A program made the position numbers and the translations under genes. This document shows, piece after piece, positions 10,560-23,949 of a stretch of 64,000 bases of DNA. Position 1 is the first letter of the stretch; each line of letters opens with the position of its first letter. The stretch comes from Fulvia fulva (lineage: Eukaryota; Ascomycota; Dothideomycetes; Mycosphaerellales; Mycosphaerellaceae): contig NC_063012.1 in NCBI RefSeq assembly GCF_020509005.1, positions 9,238,001 through 9,302,000 of the forward strand, read 5' to 3'. A model generated the notes under the pieces. It did not search any database, was not told the origin of the DNA, and was given only the letters and a program-made list of their open reading frames with translations.

Positions 10560-13500
10560 ATGCAGGTATATATCTATTGTTATATACAAAGGGAAACCCG
10601 AATAGGTGAAAACCCTTCCCGCCCCCGACTACTCCTTATCTAGTTTAGCTTTCCCTCTAAACGTACGTAGTCTATATCACTACCCCGTTAGCCCCCGCTC
10701 CTAGCCGGTCTCGTCGCGCTACGTCGTATCCTCTCTTCCTACACTGTTCCTACTAGGCGGTACTGTTCTAGCTAGCCCTTCTCTAGTATCTAGTTCGTAA
10801 TACGCCGTAGGTCCTTAGCGTTGTTAAGAAGTACCCTAATCGTCCGGTTCCTCGCCTTTACTATCCACTCCCCCCTTCCTAGCGACCACCTCGGATAGAC
10901 GAGGAGTGCGTACCGTACGTTCTAGGAGCGATAGCCGTAGGGGCAGCTAGTATTCGTGTATCCTAGAACCTTCCTCTATAATAGGTACCCCTAGAGGCCG
11001 ATGTGTTCGCTTCGTAGTTAGGTTACTATACTACTCTATGCCCTCGTAAGGCGGTAGTAGATAAGCTTCGGGGGGTGCTTGACCGCGGATTTTGTAGCTA
11101 ACTATTCCTTAGGTTGTCCCGCTAGCTAAGGGCGTCTACTATACCCTACAACCTAGTTGTTCCACCTCTCTTTCTATAGTTGCTCTACAAACGATTTCTT
11201 ACCTTCCTATTATATTACTAGCTATTCGTCCCTTACCTAGTAGTTCGGCTCGTTTCCGGGTCGAATGCCCCTATACGCTAGTACTAATTCGCGGGCCCTT
11301 ACGACTGTACTAGCGATGACCTTCTATACTAGGTACTATACCGACTTGCCTAAGTAGGAGGTCCGTAGTCCCTAGATATATAGGTCGATCGGCGGTATAG
11401 CGGTCTCGTGCTTAAGCATCCTCGTTAGTGTCGACTTATATGCCCCGGTGACCTTCCTTAGGCATTGGTTTTAGATCTTCGCTAGCGGCGCGACGAGTCC
11501 CTTCGATAGGTAGGCCCTCTCGCCTAAGGACTATACTTAGCTACTATAGGTAAGGACTAGCCGTACAATAGCCGTATATAGAAGTCGTAACTACCGGAAG
11601 TCCGCCCCCTATATAGACGTAGTGAGCCTCTAGTATAATGCTATATTCTGTTTAGCTTTCCGTAATATTACCTATACGTACTTCCTCTACCGTAGCGCCG
11701 GGTCTACCTATAGTCCGAGGATCCTAAGCTAATTTGCCGGGTTAGTCGTATACCCCTATATCTAGATAGAAGCTTATATATTATAGAACCGTGGCCGGCG
11801 CGTAAAGTGTATTAGATTGTACTTTTCTAGGGCAAACCGAGCCCCGTGCCTCCTAGCCTAGTCCTCGTAGATCTTGTGCTTCTCTTCTAGTAGCCTATAG
11901 TTCTCCTTAGTCGAGGAAGACTACGCTAGGATGTTTATGTCGTCTACGAAGCCGCTCGTAGCGGTGTTCTAGGATTCTAGGGCTAGGAGCAGCGTCGCTA
12001 TAAAGAAGAGGAACAGAATAGGTACTAGCGTTAAGCCTTACGGGATTCTAGTATAGACTACTTAAAATAGGCTTCTATACTAGCCGACTAGGATCGACGT
12101 ACTACGGTTTTAGAGGTAGGACCGTACGAAGTTGACAAGCCACTTAGGGAGTCCTTTCGACCTTAGGATATAGAGTAGCCGCGGGTATAACACGTAGTCG
12201 AAGGCTCCCGATATGTCTAGGCTAAGTAAGGAAGCCACCTTGTCCCTATTCTTATACTAGATAGCCTTTACCTAAGAGGTGATAAGTTCTATCGCGGATA
12301 GCGTCGATCGCTATAGGCGCGCACCTATCTAGGTGTCCGGGAGTAGGGAGTGTTCCTCTACCGCCTCGGAGAGTCTCGTTATAACTAGCTTCTTAAGCGC
12401 CTTCCTAAGAGTGTTAAGGAGCGCAATTAGGCGGTACGACTTTACCTACGTATAGTCTTCCTTCTACGGCTTACGTAGGACCACTGTCGTCGATTGTTTA
12501 AAAGCTATCGGGTAGTACCCGGTCTATAGGTAGGCGTTAAAGATCGCTATAACTACTAGGGCTAGTTGATCTCTACACTTCTTTAGTAGCTCGTTTAGGA
12601 TCCTATCCGGCCCCGGGGCTTTCTTCGCCGGCAACTTCCTTAGTATAGCGGCAACTTCTCCCTCGGACACCTCCTATTAGACCGCGATACTAGGGGCTAG
12701 GGGAGTAGAGCTGTTTATGTCGCTTAGATTAGCCTCGACTAGGGGCGGGAAGAACTTGCTAGCTAGTAGACGCGCCTTGGCCTCGGGGTCGCTAACCGGG
12801 CTACTAGGCGATTGTAGCGCTAGGATAGAGAAGGAGGGGCCCTATATAGGGTCCTGTCGGGCCCATTTCGCTAGCTTCTACATCCTCTCTAGCTTACCGG
12901 CGATTTCTTCCACTATAGCCCTCTAGCCGACTACTTTCTCCCTTCGTATTATAGCTTTCTTCTGTTAGCATACCTCCCTATATACGTTCTAGGCCTCCTC
13001 GCTATAGCTACTCGTCCACACCCGGCGGGCTCTCCTTACTTCTCTTACTACCGTAGTACACTCCGGCGTCTAGTATAGTTTGGACTATGTCGTTAGTTAG
13101 GCAAGCGGAACGTGAAGTAAGGTCGCTTTTCTTATTTCGTCTATCAACCCCTAGACTACTTCGTCTATCTCGTCTTTACTGTTGTATTGCTACTACGCGA
13201 TCTAGACTAGCCTCTTAGAGTTATCGAGGTACGCCTAGATGTTGGCCTAGTAGGCCTTTCCCTAGTTTAGCTTAGGGGTTCCCGCTAGTGTACGTTATAT
13301 CTATATCGTAATAGAGGTCCTAACTAGCATATAGTCTAACGACGCCTCGAGTTCATGTTCGATCCTATAGTAGGTTACCGTATAGTAGTGGCTATCTAAG
13401 ATCTAGGAGAGGTCGATCGTGCCTTGGAGTCCCCCTCTCTTCTAGGTGCCTAGGTCCTTCGGGGTATTGAGGGCAATTGCGTTGCTCGCTATTAAGTCGA

Positions 13501-14007
13501 GTACTTCGTCGGCTATAGGGTGCGGCTGTATAAGGCTTTCCTAGGAAGGGTAGTATATATTAAAGTCTCCTACTACGATGTAGTACCCTTGTCTCTTAAG
13601 CGCACTGTCTAGGTGTCTACAGACCCCTAGGTCGCGGCTAGACCTCGAGGCTAGCGGTTATATATATAGGTTGTATATCTAGGTACTACCTACGTAGAGG
13701 GAGGTAATATCGCCCCCGCCTTCTTTGTCTACGTAGTACACTACCTCCTAGTCGGATTCTAGTATATCCTTGCTAATATAGAAGCACGTACGGGGTCTAC
13801 CGTCGCCTCGTAGGTATGTCGTATAGCCTAGTGACTTGTAGGTCGTTAGTCTCTTATAGTGCGGGTTAATCTATAGCTCCTAGATTATAAGGACGTAGTA
13901 GACGCGCGGGTCCGCCTCGTATAGGAAATGGTTCTAGACTATATCCTTGCTATAGTTAACGTTATACTAGATGATGCTAAGCGTGTCGAGGCTAGTCATC
14001 GGCATCG
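10560..14007 (-). pseudogene. LINE-minus ORF2 remnant
   Basis: Endonuclease, RT and C-terminal knuckle in the same order as LINE-A ORF2. The FVDD catalytic box is preserved at 11,939-11,950, and flanking text aligns base by base with LINE-A at 1,260-1,400, differing mostly by C/T and G/A. Dense stops make it non-coding. Ends approximate. Confidence 0.7.
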
Positions 14008-15300
14008 ATAATCATTTCCTCTATATCGTCCTATGTCCTACTGCCCTATACGTCCTAGTCTACGCCTATCGGCTATATACTAAAGGGGAGCCGGGCCTAG
14101 TTAGATTCCCTCGCCGTAGCTAGTAGAGCACGTGGCCTCCCGTACGCCCTAGGTTACGTATCCTTTATATCGTTCTCGGCCCTAGGGCGCTTATGCCCGA
14201 CCGCCGCTAGTTAGTTCCGGTGTAGGCTAGCCTTACGGTCGCCGTAGAATCTTAGGGCGACGGTTCTATTTATAATTGCCTTGTTTTTCGCTAGTTTCCG
14301 CTATAGGCATTCCGCGCTATACGATAGGTAGTGCCCTAGACAGTTCGCGTACCGTCTCGTAGTTAATATATAGTCCCTAGATATATAGTCTCCTATATAG
14401 TTCGAGTAGGCCTACTTGTTTATACACGTGTAGGTTTAGTGTCTATACTGTTAGTATTTAAAGTATTAGAGGACACGAAAGGATAAGGAGTGATTTTCTA
14501 CTATCTTAAGGCTATATTACTAGACTAGGCCTTGTTCTATCGCTAGATCCGCCGCTTTCGCGTCTTATAGCTATACTATTAGCGCCGAGGCCTTCTTACC
14601 TTCTAGCTATTTCCTATAGAGCCAAGTCGCCTTCTAGATTAGAGAGTTAAGAGTGACCGGGTTGTCCTCTTAGAGAGCGCGTAGGTGACCCTAGTTAGTT
14701 AGGTCAAACTCCTTAGGCATATCGTGGACTAGGATCGTAAATTGTTTCGTTAAGACCTTCGCTAATACCGTAACCTTAGATGCCTACTATAGCTATACCT
14801 CTAGGTACCTCCTAGTAGTAGTAGAGCTAGTATAGATCTATAGAGTACCGTTAGACTGTTAGTTCACTACGACCACCCCTAGTTAGTTAATTCGTTAGGC
14901 GAGCTCCTTGTTCGATAGCTTCGTAACTTCGGCCTAGTCTTCCTTTACTATAATACGGATCGTAACTATATCGTACGTTAGGCGGGGGCCTAGTATCGAT
15001 GCCGCGACCGATGCCTAGCTATAGGGGTGTTGATTCCGGGTGGCCTTGCTAATCGCCTAGGACGTCGTCCTTATTTCTTATTACCCTCGGTAATACGACA
15101 GTACAAGCGCCGTACGTAGCTAAGTGATCATTACCTATAGAGACTGGTAAGGGAGCTGATCGTTAGTTTCTATACTTTTTACGTCCTCTATAAGTTGCTA
15201 CTAGTTGTCTTAGGGGGGCTTCGCCTATAGGGCCGTAGGCGCCGTTAGTGCCGTAGCCTAGGCTACTATTGCCTAGGAGTTGCCTAATATAGCTAGGCAC
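13990..15300 (-). pseudogene. LINE-minus ORF1 remnant
   Basis: Minus-strand region upstream of the ORF2 start, matching the position of LINE-A ORF1. Zinc-knuckle remnants fall at about 14,470-14,270 with Cys codons turned to Tyr. The ORF2 ATG near 14,007 overlaps the presumed ORF1 end (ATGACTAG), as in LINE-A. Many in-frame TAG/TAA codons; boundaries approximate. Confidence 0.55.
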
Positions 15301-18300
15301 CTCCGCGGCGTTTAGAGCTAAAGAAACAGGGTGAAGAGAGCTTCAAGCTGTCTAGATTAAATAAGGTAGAACTCCCTTAGTCCTAGGGGCAGTGGCCTAC
15401 TTTATATATCGTTAGAATGGCCTTGATAAGAGCTTTCGAATGTGTCTTATTTTGGCGTAGAGATCGATAAGCCGACCTTAAGGCAATATCCGAGGACGTA
15501 TATATACGTAAGTAAGACTATAGACCCTAAGTCGTAGAAGGTTATACTACTATAGTAGGGTAACCTAGGAGACATAATATTAATCTAGATCGATATAATA
15601 TAAGGCTCTTTCTAGATCTATAACGTCTATAACCCGCTACCGTAGGGTCGAACGAGTAGGGAACTAGGAACCCTCGCCTACCTAGAGTAGACCCTAAGCT
15701 AAGATACGAAGTAAGTACTCCTCGGCGACTTTAACCTCTACTTCCTATAGTAGGGCCTCGACTTTACTCCCCCGTACGCGTTTCTAGGGGGAAAGCTACT
15801 AGATATAACCGTACGCTACGGAATAGCCTTAGTAATACTAAAGGGAATAGAAACGTAGAAGGCCCGTATAAGTATAAGTATAATCGACCTATACTTTCTA
15901 TTACGAGAACTTGAAGAGAGACTAGTCTAATGCCGACCGAACTACGCGCTAGTAGCCTCCTTAGACTATATCCCTATCTAAACGACGCTAGGGGTGAAGG
16001 CGATAGAGGAGCTAGTAAACGAACTACGCCGTAACTAGAAGAAGGCACGCTAGGACGATATAAGAGGCTTCCTAATAGCGAACCTACTATAGTATAGAGA
16101 ACTCGAGACGATAGCTTAGCTAGATCAAGTAGCGGAACAGATTACCTCGGTTATATAGTAAGTAGCGGAACAATACACGCCGTTACTCCGGCCCCTAACG
16201 TAGTAGAAGGCCTTCTAGACCCCTAAATACTCTACGAAGGTAAGGGAGGCTAGAAGGGCAAGGCGATAGTAGACGAAGGAGCATACTTAAGAGACGTAGG
16301 AGCAATACTATCGCGCGACATAAGAGAAGAAGGCATAGATAAGACGCGATAAGCTATAGGACTAGAGAGCGACGATCGGGCTCGTTATAGAAAACCCGGA
16401 ATAGATATAGAGACTTACTAAATAGGCACGACTACCGGAAGAGTAACAAGCCCCTTACTTCCCCCTTATCGTAGACCGCGAAGGGATTGCCTAGGCTACG
16501 TCCCGGGGTAAGGCAAAAGCGTTAGCCGACCATTTCTTTTCGACGTAAGTAGAGGTAGACCTTACGGACATCGACCCGAGTATATACCCGGAACCCCTAG
16601 ATATAGATTAGGCGGTTAGCTCTAATATAGTAATAGGAGTTATAAGTAAGCTAAAAGGACGAAAAGCCCTAGGCCTAGATAGGATACTAAACGTACTGCT
16701 AAAATAGTATAGAGAAGAGATCGCGCCGAGCCTTATAAACCTATTTACCGCGTACCTACGGCTAGGGTATCACCCGAAGCCGTATAGAGAGTCTATGACA
16801 GTAGTACTACGCAAGCTATAGAAGGAAGACTATACTTAGCCTAAGTCGTATAGACTAATAGCACTTCTAAATACGATAGAGAGGTCCTAGAAAAGATAGT
16901 AGCCTAGAGACTTACGTAGCTAGCCGAGGACAACTACGTACTCCTAGTAATATAGATAGGGGGAAGAAGCTAGCGATCGACACTAATAGTAATAGAGCTA
17001 ATTACGGAGCAAATTCAGACCCTCTAGTACTACGATAGGAACCGAGCGGCGTCCTTACTATCCCTCGACATCGTAGGGGCCTTCGATAACGTCTTATACT
17101 AAAGGCTAATATATATCCTATAGTAGAAAGGCATTCCCTAGTAGGTAACGACGTTTGTCTACTCCTTTCTCTAGGAACGGACGACATACCTAGTCCTAGG
17201 AAGGTATACGTCCGACCCGGTAAAGGTAGAGACTAGAATACCTTAGGGATCTACTCTCTCCCCTATCCTGTTTCTAATATTTATGTCGGATCTAATCCCC
17301 CTACTTACCTCTCCGTAAACCTTAGTATCGGGGTTCGTAGACGATATAAACATCCTAGCCTAGTTAGACTCGATAGAAGAGAACTGTCGCCTCCTTAAAG
17401 ATAGGCACAAGAAATGCAAGGAGTAGGCAAAGAAGTATAGTACCCGGTTCGCCCCTAAAAAGTACTAACTTATATACTTTAGTAAAGCGAGAACATACTA
17501 TTATATAAAGGCGGCGGTAAGAATCTAAGGCTACGAGACCAAGCTATTAGCGGAGCTACGAGTACTAGGGATCTAGCTCGACCCGAAGCTAAGCTAGAAT
17601 GTATAGATTAAGAAAGCCTAGAGTCGAGCGCGAGTTAATAAAGCCTCGATAAAGAGGCTTACGGCATCTATATAGGGAGCAACATTCGATAAGGCAAGAG
17701 TAATGTATAAGGCGATCGTTAGACTAGCTATGTTATACGGGGCACAGATTTAGGGAATAGGAGGCGTAGGCAAGCCGATCCCGAAACGGATAGAGTAACC
17801 CCTAAACAGGATATAGGTAGGTAACCTACGTAGGGTACTAGGCGTATATAAGACAACGTTAATAAGCACGGTAGAAATAGAGACAGAAATACTACTAATC
17901 GGCTAGTATATCCGGGGAATAAGAATATAATACGCGGTAAAGACGGCAGGTTACCTAGTACAAACTACGATCTAGGAGGTAAAGAATAAGATAGAAAGCC
18001 GCTACCGGAGAGGCGTAGGACATAGGACAAGCACCGAATAGCTAGTACGAAAGGAGGAGGAGCGTAGGACTCGCTAGGCCGGCGGGAGCAAGGCTAAGAC
18101 CTAAAGCCTAGCGGAATAGATAGCGAGCTACCTATAGGAGCAGGACTAGAAAAGGAAGCCCCCTAAGACAATAGGCCTAATAGCGCTCCGAGCCTTCTAG
18201 AGACACAATTACTAGCTATATAGGGACCTAATAAGGGCCGAAGCAAGTATAGCGATCTAAATCAGGTCCGAACACATTAGATTAAGGGCCTACCTATTTA

Positions 18301-18794
18301 GGAGACGCGTACTAGACATCTATAGCCCAGCCTACTAGTGTGGCTACCTATCGTAAAACCTAGAACATATACTACTACGATGCCCGTAGTAGGCGAGAGG
18401 TAGGGGAAATTAGAGGTACTAAGCGGGAAGGAGAGACTATAAGTTAATTATTAGGGACAAAGGTAACATTCGCCAAATCTCTCGGTAGATACTATAGTAT
18501 AGATACCTCTAGTAGTTTAGCCTCGCGAGCGAGACGGAGGAGTAGATAGATAAGAGGCGGAAGCGAGGGGGGTTGTAGATAGGGTAGTTATTAGGGCAGG
18601 CCTATGACACTAGCGTACCCCTAATAAGGGAAATTTAAGACGACAACGAGGAGGAAAAGACAGGCGGGAAGGAGGAGGGGTTTTCACTAACACGGTTTCC
18701 CCTCTATATATACAAAAACAAGATAGTATAGCTATATAGGCTAAAGGGCACTACAATAGCTTAATGAAATATCTATCTATATACTAGACCTAGT

Positions 18795-21072
18795 TCGAGG
18801 ATTCGGGTTTTTTATAATTTCTACTAGAGCTTTACCTCGAGATTTGTTACTCTAGATTAGGTAGGCCTTAACCTTAAACTCGTCGTAGTTTATAATCCTA
18901 TACCCTTATAGAGCCGGTTCTTCTTCTTCCTTAAACTAGATCTAGTAACTACTAGCGGCCGTCAGTTACTACCTAGATCTAACATCTTAAGGGCCGTATT
19001 CTATAAGGTGTCGGTTGTTAGGTAGAGGTTTAGAGTAGTTAGGAAGCTTTACGTTTAAGACACTAGTATAATCTCGACCTATCTATTGTTTCCGAAGCGT
19101 AGGGATTTTTATGTCCTTATTAAATAGAATCGGGCTATAGTGTTCCTTAAGCTACGGAAGTATATAAAGGAGCTTAGGTTTACTATAGTCCCGTCGGAAG
19201 TTAAACTTAGAGGGATTTAGATCGGTCTTCTTTCCTAGGTACTACTAGTTATTCGTCGCTAAAAAGACATACCCTTATAAGATAAGGAATAGCATCGCGG
19301 GGTACCTATTAGCCTAATGTTCCGTACTACTATAGTTATAATAGCACCTATTAAGCGCTTTAGACTACTCGCGGTTCTATAACTACGGGCGCTATATTAA
19401 GTAAACCTATAGTTTAGGCACGCGATCGGGGTTTTCTAGTTATATAGACCTTTGATTTTCACTAGGGTTAAAGGATCTAACCTCCGCCGCGCGACCTCGT
19501 TAGTAAGCCCGAATACTTATTTCTACTATTTTCTAAATAAGGTCATCGTCGATAGTAGCGGAAACAGCCGGTTTGTTAAGTATATTAATCTTAGGGATCA
19601 AGCGCGGTATCTACTTTATAACTAACTAATAAAGCTACGGTAAAGTAAGTAGAAAGTCTATATATACGGCCTTCTATCCTTCTTTACTATTAGCGATACT
19701 TGTCGCCTCGTCTAGTATCTTTTAAAAGCGCCGAAACTTCTTAGGCTACTTTAGATAGAGCCTACATTTCTTATAAACTACCTTAGTAACTAACTCTAGG
19801 AGCCCCTAAAGTAGAAGACGGCTACGGGAGCTATTATCGAGGTCTTTAGGATCAATTAGGTTACTAGAGGCTACGAAGAGACGGATAAACTCCTTTATAT
19901 CCTATTCCTCGGGGCTTTTCCTTTACTCGGCCCGGACTATCTCTTCTAGATATTCTCGACTTCCTAATATCGAATAGGTATCGAATCTCGAAAATTTAGC
20001 TAAGAAGGACCTCCTAAAGGTACTCCGCCTCACTTACTATCCCTCTAACCTTATTACTAAACGTCGGATAGTAGTCTCGTAGTTACGCTCGAAACGACCC
20101 TAGAAGTTGTCTTTCTTAATTAATAGCCTTAGTAGATACTAGTCTATAAGATTATTGAACCTCTCCTAGAATTTAGTAGCGTTCCTACTATTAAAGAGGG
20201 GGTTTTCCGGACTCCCTAGAGCAGGGAAGCGAGGTCCTACATTTTCTATAGTAACAGTAAGACGGCTAAACAAGGCTACTATCGCATCCGGACTATAGGG
20301 TATTCCTAACGTTATAGTGCCCTTATTTAAGTCATCCTCTTCTTAGTCATTTCGTCGTGCTCTTTCCTTACCCTTATTAGAGCCTAAAGCCTCCGGAGTG
20401 TTATCTTTGTCGCTATCCGAGTCTTCTATCCCTTCTAGGATTGTGGCCTCCCTATAAGGCCTATAGGACTTCGTTAGACTTTCTAGTAACTCTCGGCTAG
20501 CTCTAATACTAGCAAACGACTCGAACCTCGATAAAGATATAACTAAAACTTATGACCTTGTTTGTAACCGTAACCTTACTCGTTACGTTATACTTACTTT
20601 ACTTATTACTAAGAGCCTTGACCTTAGGTGCCTTAATACCTTGAGATTTTGACTTCGAGTCGACCTTAACCTTGATTTTGCTAAAATGTACTAATAATAC
20701 CACCGGGTATATACTTGAAACCCCCCCTTATTAACTACTAAAATATAGACGACTAACTACCCTAGTAAGTAAGGGCGCGCCTAGTGACCTTAGGATAGTT
20801 TACGCGTAGGTGTATATATTTGCCGGTCTACGGGCTGTGAAATATATATATAGTGGTCCTAAAAGATAATAAATCTAAAAATTTTAGATTCCCGTATTTT
20901 CGCCTTATAGAGAGATTCGTCGTAAAAAATTCTAGCTTCCTACTAAGGTCGCCTCCTAACTATATATATCTTAGTAGTACCCCTATATACCCCTACTACG
21001 TAATCAACCGTTAAAGGTTAACGAGATTCGACGCCCAAATTTTAGGGTCTAAAGGGGCCCTTAGCTCGTTAA
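18795..21072 (-). mobile_element. Gypsy-1, gag part and probable leader
   Basis: Continuation of gypsy-1 beyond the nested LINEs. On the minus strand one frame stays protein-like between about 20,600 and 18,800 (for example DIKEFIRLFVASSNLIDPKD near 19,890) with only TAG/TAA interruptions, consistent with a gag polyprotein upstream of the pol at 4.7-8.7 kb. I recognise no specific Gag domain. From about 20,690 to 21,072 there is no coding signal; it may be leader or LTR, but no second LTR copy is visible to confirm that. The junction with LINE-B at about 21,073 has no duplication. Confidence 0.6.
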
Positions 21073-23666
21073 TACTAGCTAGTAGACGCGCCTTAGCCTC
21101 GGGGCTACTAACCGGGCTACTAGGCGATTGTAGCGCTAGGATAGAGAAGGAGGGGCCCTATATAGGGTCCTATCGGGCCTATTTCGCTAGCTTCTATATC
21201 CTCGCTAGCTTACCGGCGATTTCTTCTACTATAGCCCTCTAGCTAACTACTTTCTCCCTCCGTATTATAGCTTTCTTCTATTAGTATGCCTCCCTATATA
21301 CGTTCTAGGCCTCCTCGCTATAGCTACTCGTCTATACCCGGCGGGCTCTCCTTACTTCTCTTACTACCGTAGTGCACTTCGGCGTCTAGTATAGTTTAGA
21401 CTATATCGTTAGTTAGGTAATCGGAACGTAAAGTAAGGTCGCTTTTCCTATTTCGTCTATTAACCCTAAGACTACCTCGTCTATCTCGTCTTTACTATTA
21501 TATTACTACTACGCGATCTAGACTAGCCTCTCGGAGTTATTAAGGTACGTCTAGATATTAGTCTAGTAGGCCTTTCTCTAGTTTAGCTTAGGGGTTCTCG
21601 CTAGTATACGTTATATCTATATCGTAATAGAGGTCCTAACTAGCATATAGTCTAACGACGCCTCGAGTTTATATTCGATCCTATAGTAGGTCACTATATA
21701 GTAGTAGCTATCTAAGATCTAGGAGAGGTCGATTATGCCTTAGAGTCCCCCTCTCTTCTAGGTACCTAGGTCCTTCGGGGTATTAAGGGCAATTACGTTG
21801 CTTACTATTAAGTTGAGTACTTCGTCGGCTATAGGGTACGGCTATATATAGCTTTCCTAGGAAGGGTAGTATATATTAAAGTCTCCTACTACGATATAGC
21901 ACCCTTATCTCTTAAGCGTACTGTCTAGGTGTCTATAGACCCTAAGGTCGCGGCTAGACCTCGAGGCTAGCGGTTATATATATAGGTTGTATATCTAGGT
22001 ACTACCTACGTAGCGGGAGGTAATATCGCCCCCGCCTTCTTCGTCTACGTAGTACACTACCTCCTAGTCGGATTCTAGTATATCCTTGCTAATATAGAAG
22101 CACGTACGGGGTCTACCGTCGCCTCGTAGGTATGTCGTATAGCCTAGTAACTTATAGGTCGTTAGTCTCTTATAGTACGGGTTAATCTATAGCTCCTAGA
22201 TTACTAGGACGTAGTAGACGTACGGGTCCGCCTCGTATAGGAAATGGTTCTAGACTATATCCTTACTATAGTTAACGTTATACTAGATAATACTAAGCGT
22301 ATCGAGGCTAGTTATCGGCATCGATAATCATTTCCTCTATAGCGTCCTATGTCCTACTACCTTATACGTCCTAGTCTACGCCTATCGGCTATATACTAAA
22401 GGGGAGCCGGGCCTAGTTAGATTCCCTCGCCGTAGCTAGTAGAGTACGTGGCCTCCCGTACGCCCTAGGTTACGTATCCTTTATATTATTCTCGGCCCTA
22501 GGGCGCTTATACCCGACCGCCGCTAGCTAGTTCCGGTATAGACTAGCCTTACGGTCGCCGTAGAATCTTAGGGCGATAGTTCTGTTTGTAATTGCCTTGT
22601 TTTTCGCTAGTTTCCGCTATAGGCATTCCGCGCTATACGATAGGTAGTACCCCGGACAGTTCGCGTACCGTCTCGTAGCCGATATATAGTCCCTAGATAT
22701 ATAGTCTCCTATATAGTTCGAGTAGGCCTACTTATTTATATACGTATAGGTTTAGTATCTATACTATTAGCATTTAAAGTATTAGAGGACACGAAAGGAT
22801 AAGGAGTACTTTTCTACTATCTTAGGGCTATATTACTAGATTAGGCCTTATTCTATCGCTAGATCCGCCGCTTTCGCGTCTTATAGCTATACTATTAGCG
22901 CCGAGGCCTTCTTGCCTTCTAGCCATTTCCTATAGAGCCAAGTCGCCTTCTAGATTAGAGAGTTAAGAGTGACCGGGATGTCCTCTTAGAGAGCGCGTAG
23001 GTAACCCTAGTTAGTTAGGTCAAACTCCTTAGGCATATCGTAGACTAGGATCGTAAATTGCTTTGTTAAGACCTTCGCTAATGCCGTAACCTTAGATGCC
23101 TACTATAGCTATGCCTCTAGGTGCCTCCTAGTAGTAGTAGAGCTAGTATAGATCTATAGAGTACCGTTAGACTGTTAGTTTACTATAACTACCCCTAGTT
23201 AGTTAATTCGTTAGGCGAGCTCCTTATTCGATAGCTTAATAACTTCGGCCTAGTCTTCCTTTACTATAATACAGATCGTAACTATATCGTACGTTAGGCG
23301 GGAGCCTAGTATCGACGCCGCGACTAATACCTAGCTATAGAGGTATTGATTCCGGGTGGCCTTACTAATCGCCTAAGACGTCGTTATTATTTCTTATTAC
23401 CCTCGGTAATACGATAGTATAAGCGCCGTACGTAGCTAAGTGATTATTACCTATAGAGACCGGTATAGGAGCTAATCGTTAGTTTCTATACTTTTTACGT
23501 CCTCTATAAGTTGCTACTAGTTGTCTTAGGGGAGCTTCGCCTATAGAGCCGTAGGCGCCGGTAGTACCGTAGCCTAGGCTACTATTACCTAGGAGTTGCC
23601 TAATGTAGCTAGGCACCTCCGCGGCGTTTAGAGCTAAAGAAATAGGGTAGAGAGAACTTTAAGCTA

Positions 23667-23901
23667 TATTAAATAGGTACGGGTAGATAGTAGCGGAGTA
23701 GAGTAAGAGATCAATCTTTAACTAACTAATAGCACGAGTATATAGCAATATATTAGGAACCAATATGTTGATTATGTTAGATGTCTATCTAAGCTAAAGG
23801 GGAGAGAAGGTATCTCCCTATAAGCTAAGTCATCGTAGATGCCTTAGGCTACTAGATCACTTCCTAATTATTGACTCCCTTTGAGATGCTATATCGTAAC
23901 A
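23667..23901 (-). repeat. Copia 3' LTR (element orientation)
   Basis: 235 bp. Begins TATTAAATAGG, where the solo copy has TGTTAAAACAGG, and ends CGTAACA. Differences from the other LTR copies are mainly C/T and G/A. Being at the low-coordinate end of a minus-strand element, it is the 3' LTR. Confidence 0.9.
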
Positions 23902-23949
23902 CTCCTACTTATCTCGTATAGGAGGTTACAGTCTGCTCACTTCCTATTA

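Larger units (their letters stand above)
10514..15489 (-). mobile_element. LINE-minus: full-length-looking LINE nested in LINE-plus
   Basis: Minus-strand LINE of 4,976 bp with a 15-bp target-site duplication CCGAGGACGTATATA (10,499-10,513 and 15,490-15,504). On its own strand it ends in ATCTATCTATC, read as GATAGATAGAT at 10,514-10,524. FVDD is at 11,939-11,950 and the ORF2 start region lies near 14,000-13,960 (YNVN). It corresponds along its whole length to LINE-A but is RIP-saturated: stops are frequent and CpA/TpG rare. It sits in the endonuclease coding part of LINE-plus, so it inserted later than LINE-plus. Confidence 0.87.
10320..18560 (+). pseudogene. LINE-plus ORF2 remnant, split by LINE-minus
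   Basis: Endonuclease N-terminus at 10,320-10,513 (YNVNKSRDKV is readable) resumes at about 15,490 (PRTYIYVSK), with the target-site duplication between. RT follows at about 16,600-17,600: the KLKGRKALGLDRI region near 16,650, FVDD at 17,334-17,345, and FAPKKY near 17,450. The tail carries a degraded CCHC near 18,330-18,390. Stops are almost all TAG. Same family as LINE-A ORF2 by order and motifs. Confidence 0.75.
8717..18780 (+). mobile_element. LINE-plus: non-LTR element inserted in gypsy-1, itself interrupted
   Basis: Plus-strand LINE whose two parts (8,717-10,513 and 15,505-18,780) are split by LINE-minus. Flanked by a direct repeat ATACTAGACCTAGT (8,703-8,716 and 18,781-18,794, perhaps up to 18 bp), a typical LINE target-site duplication. 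The 5' part holds RIP-damaged ORF1, with cysteine-knuckle remnants near 9,790-9,960 and a third near 9,915-9,960. The start of the endonuclease is at 10,320-10,513. The second part continues the endonuclease, then RT with FVDD at 17,334-17,345, and ends in ATCTATCTAT. Nearly every broken codon is TAG/TAA where CAG/CAA/TGG is expected. Confidence 0.85.
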
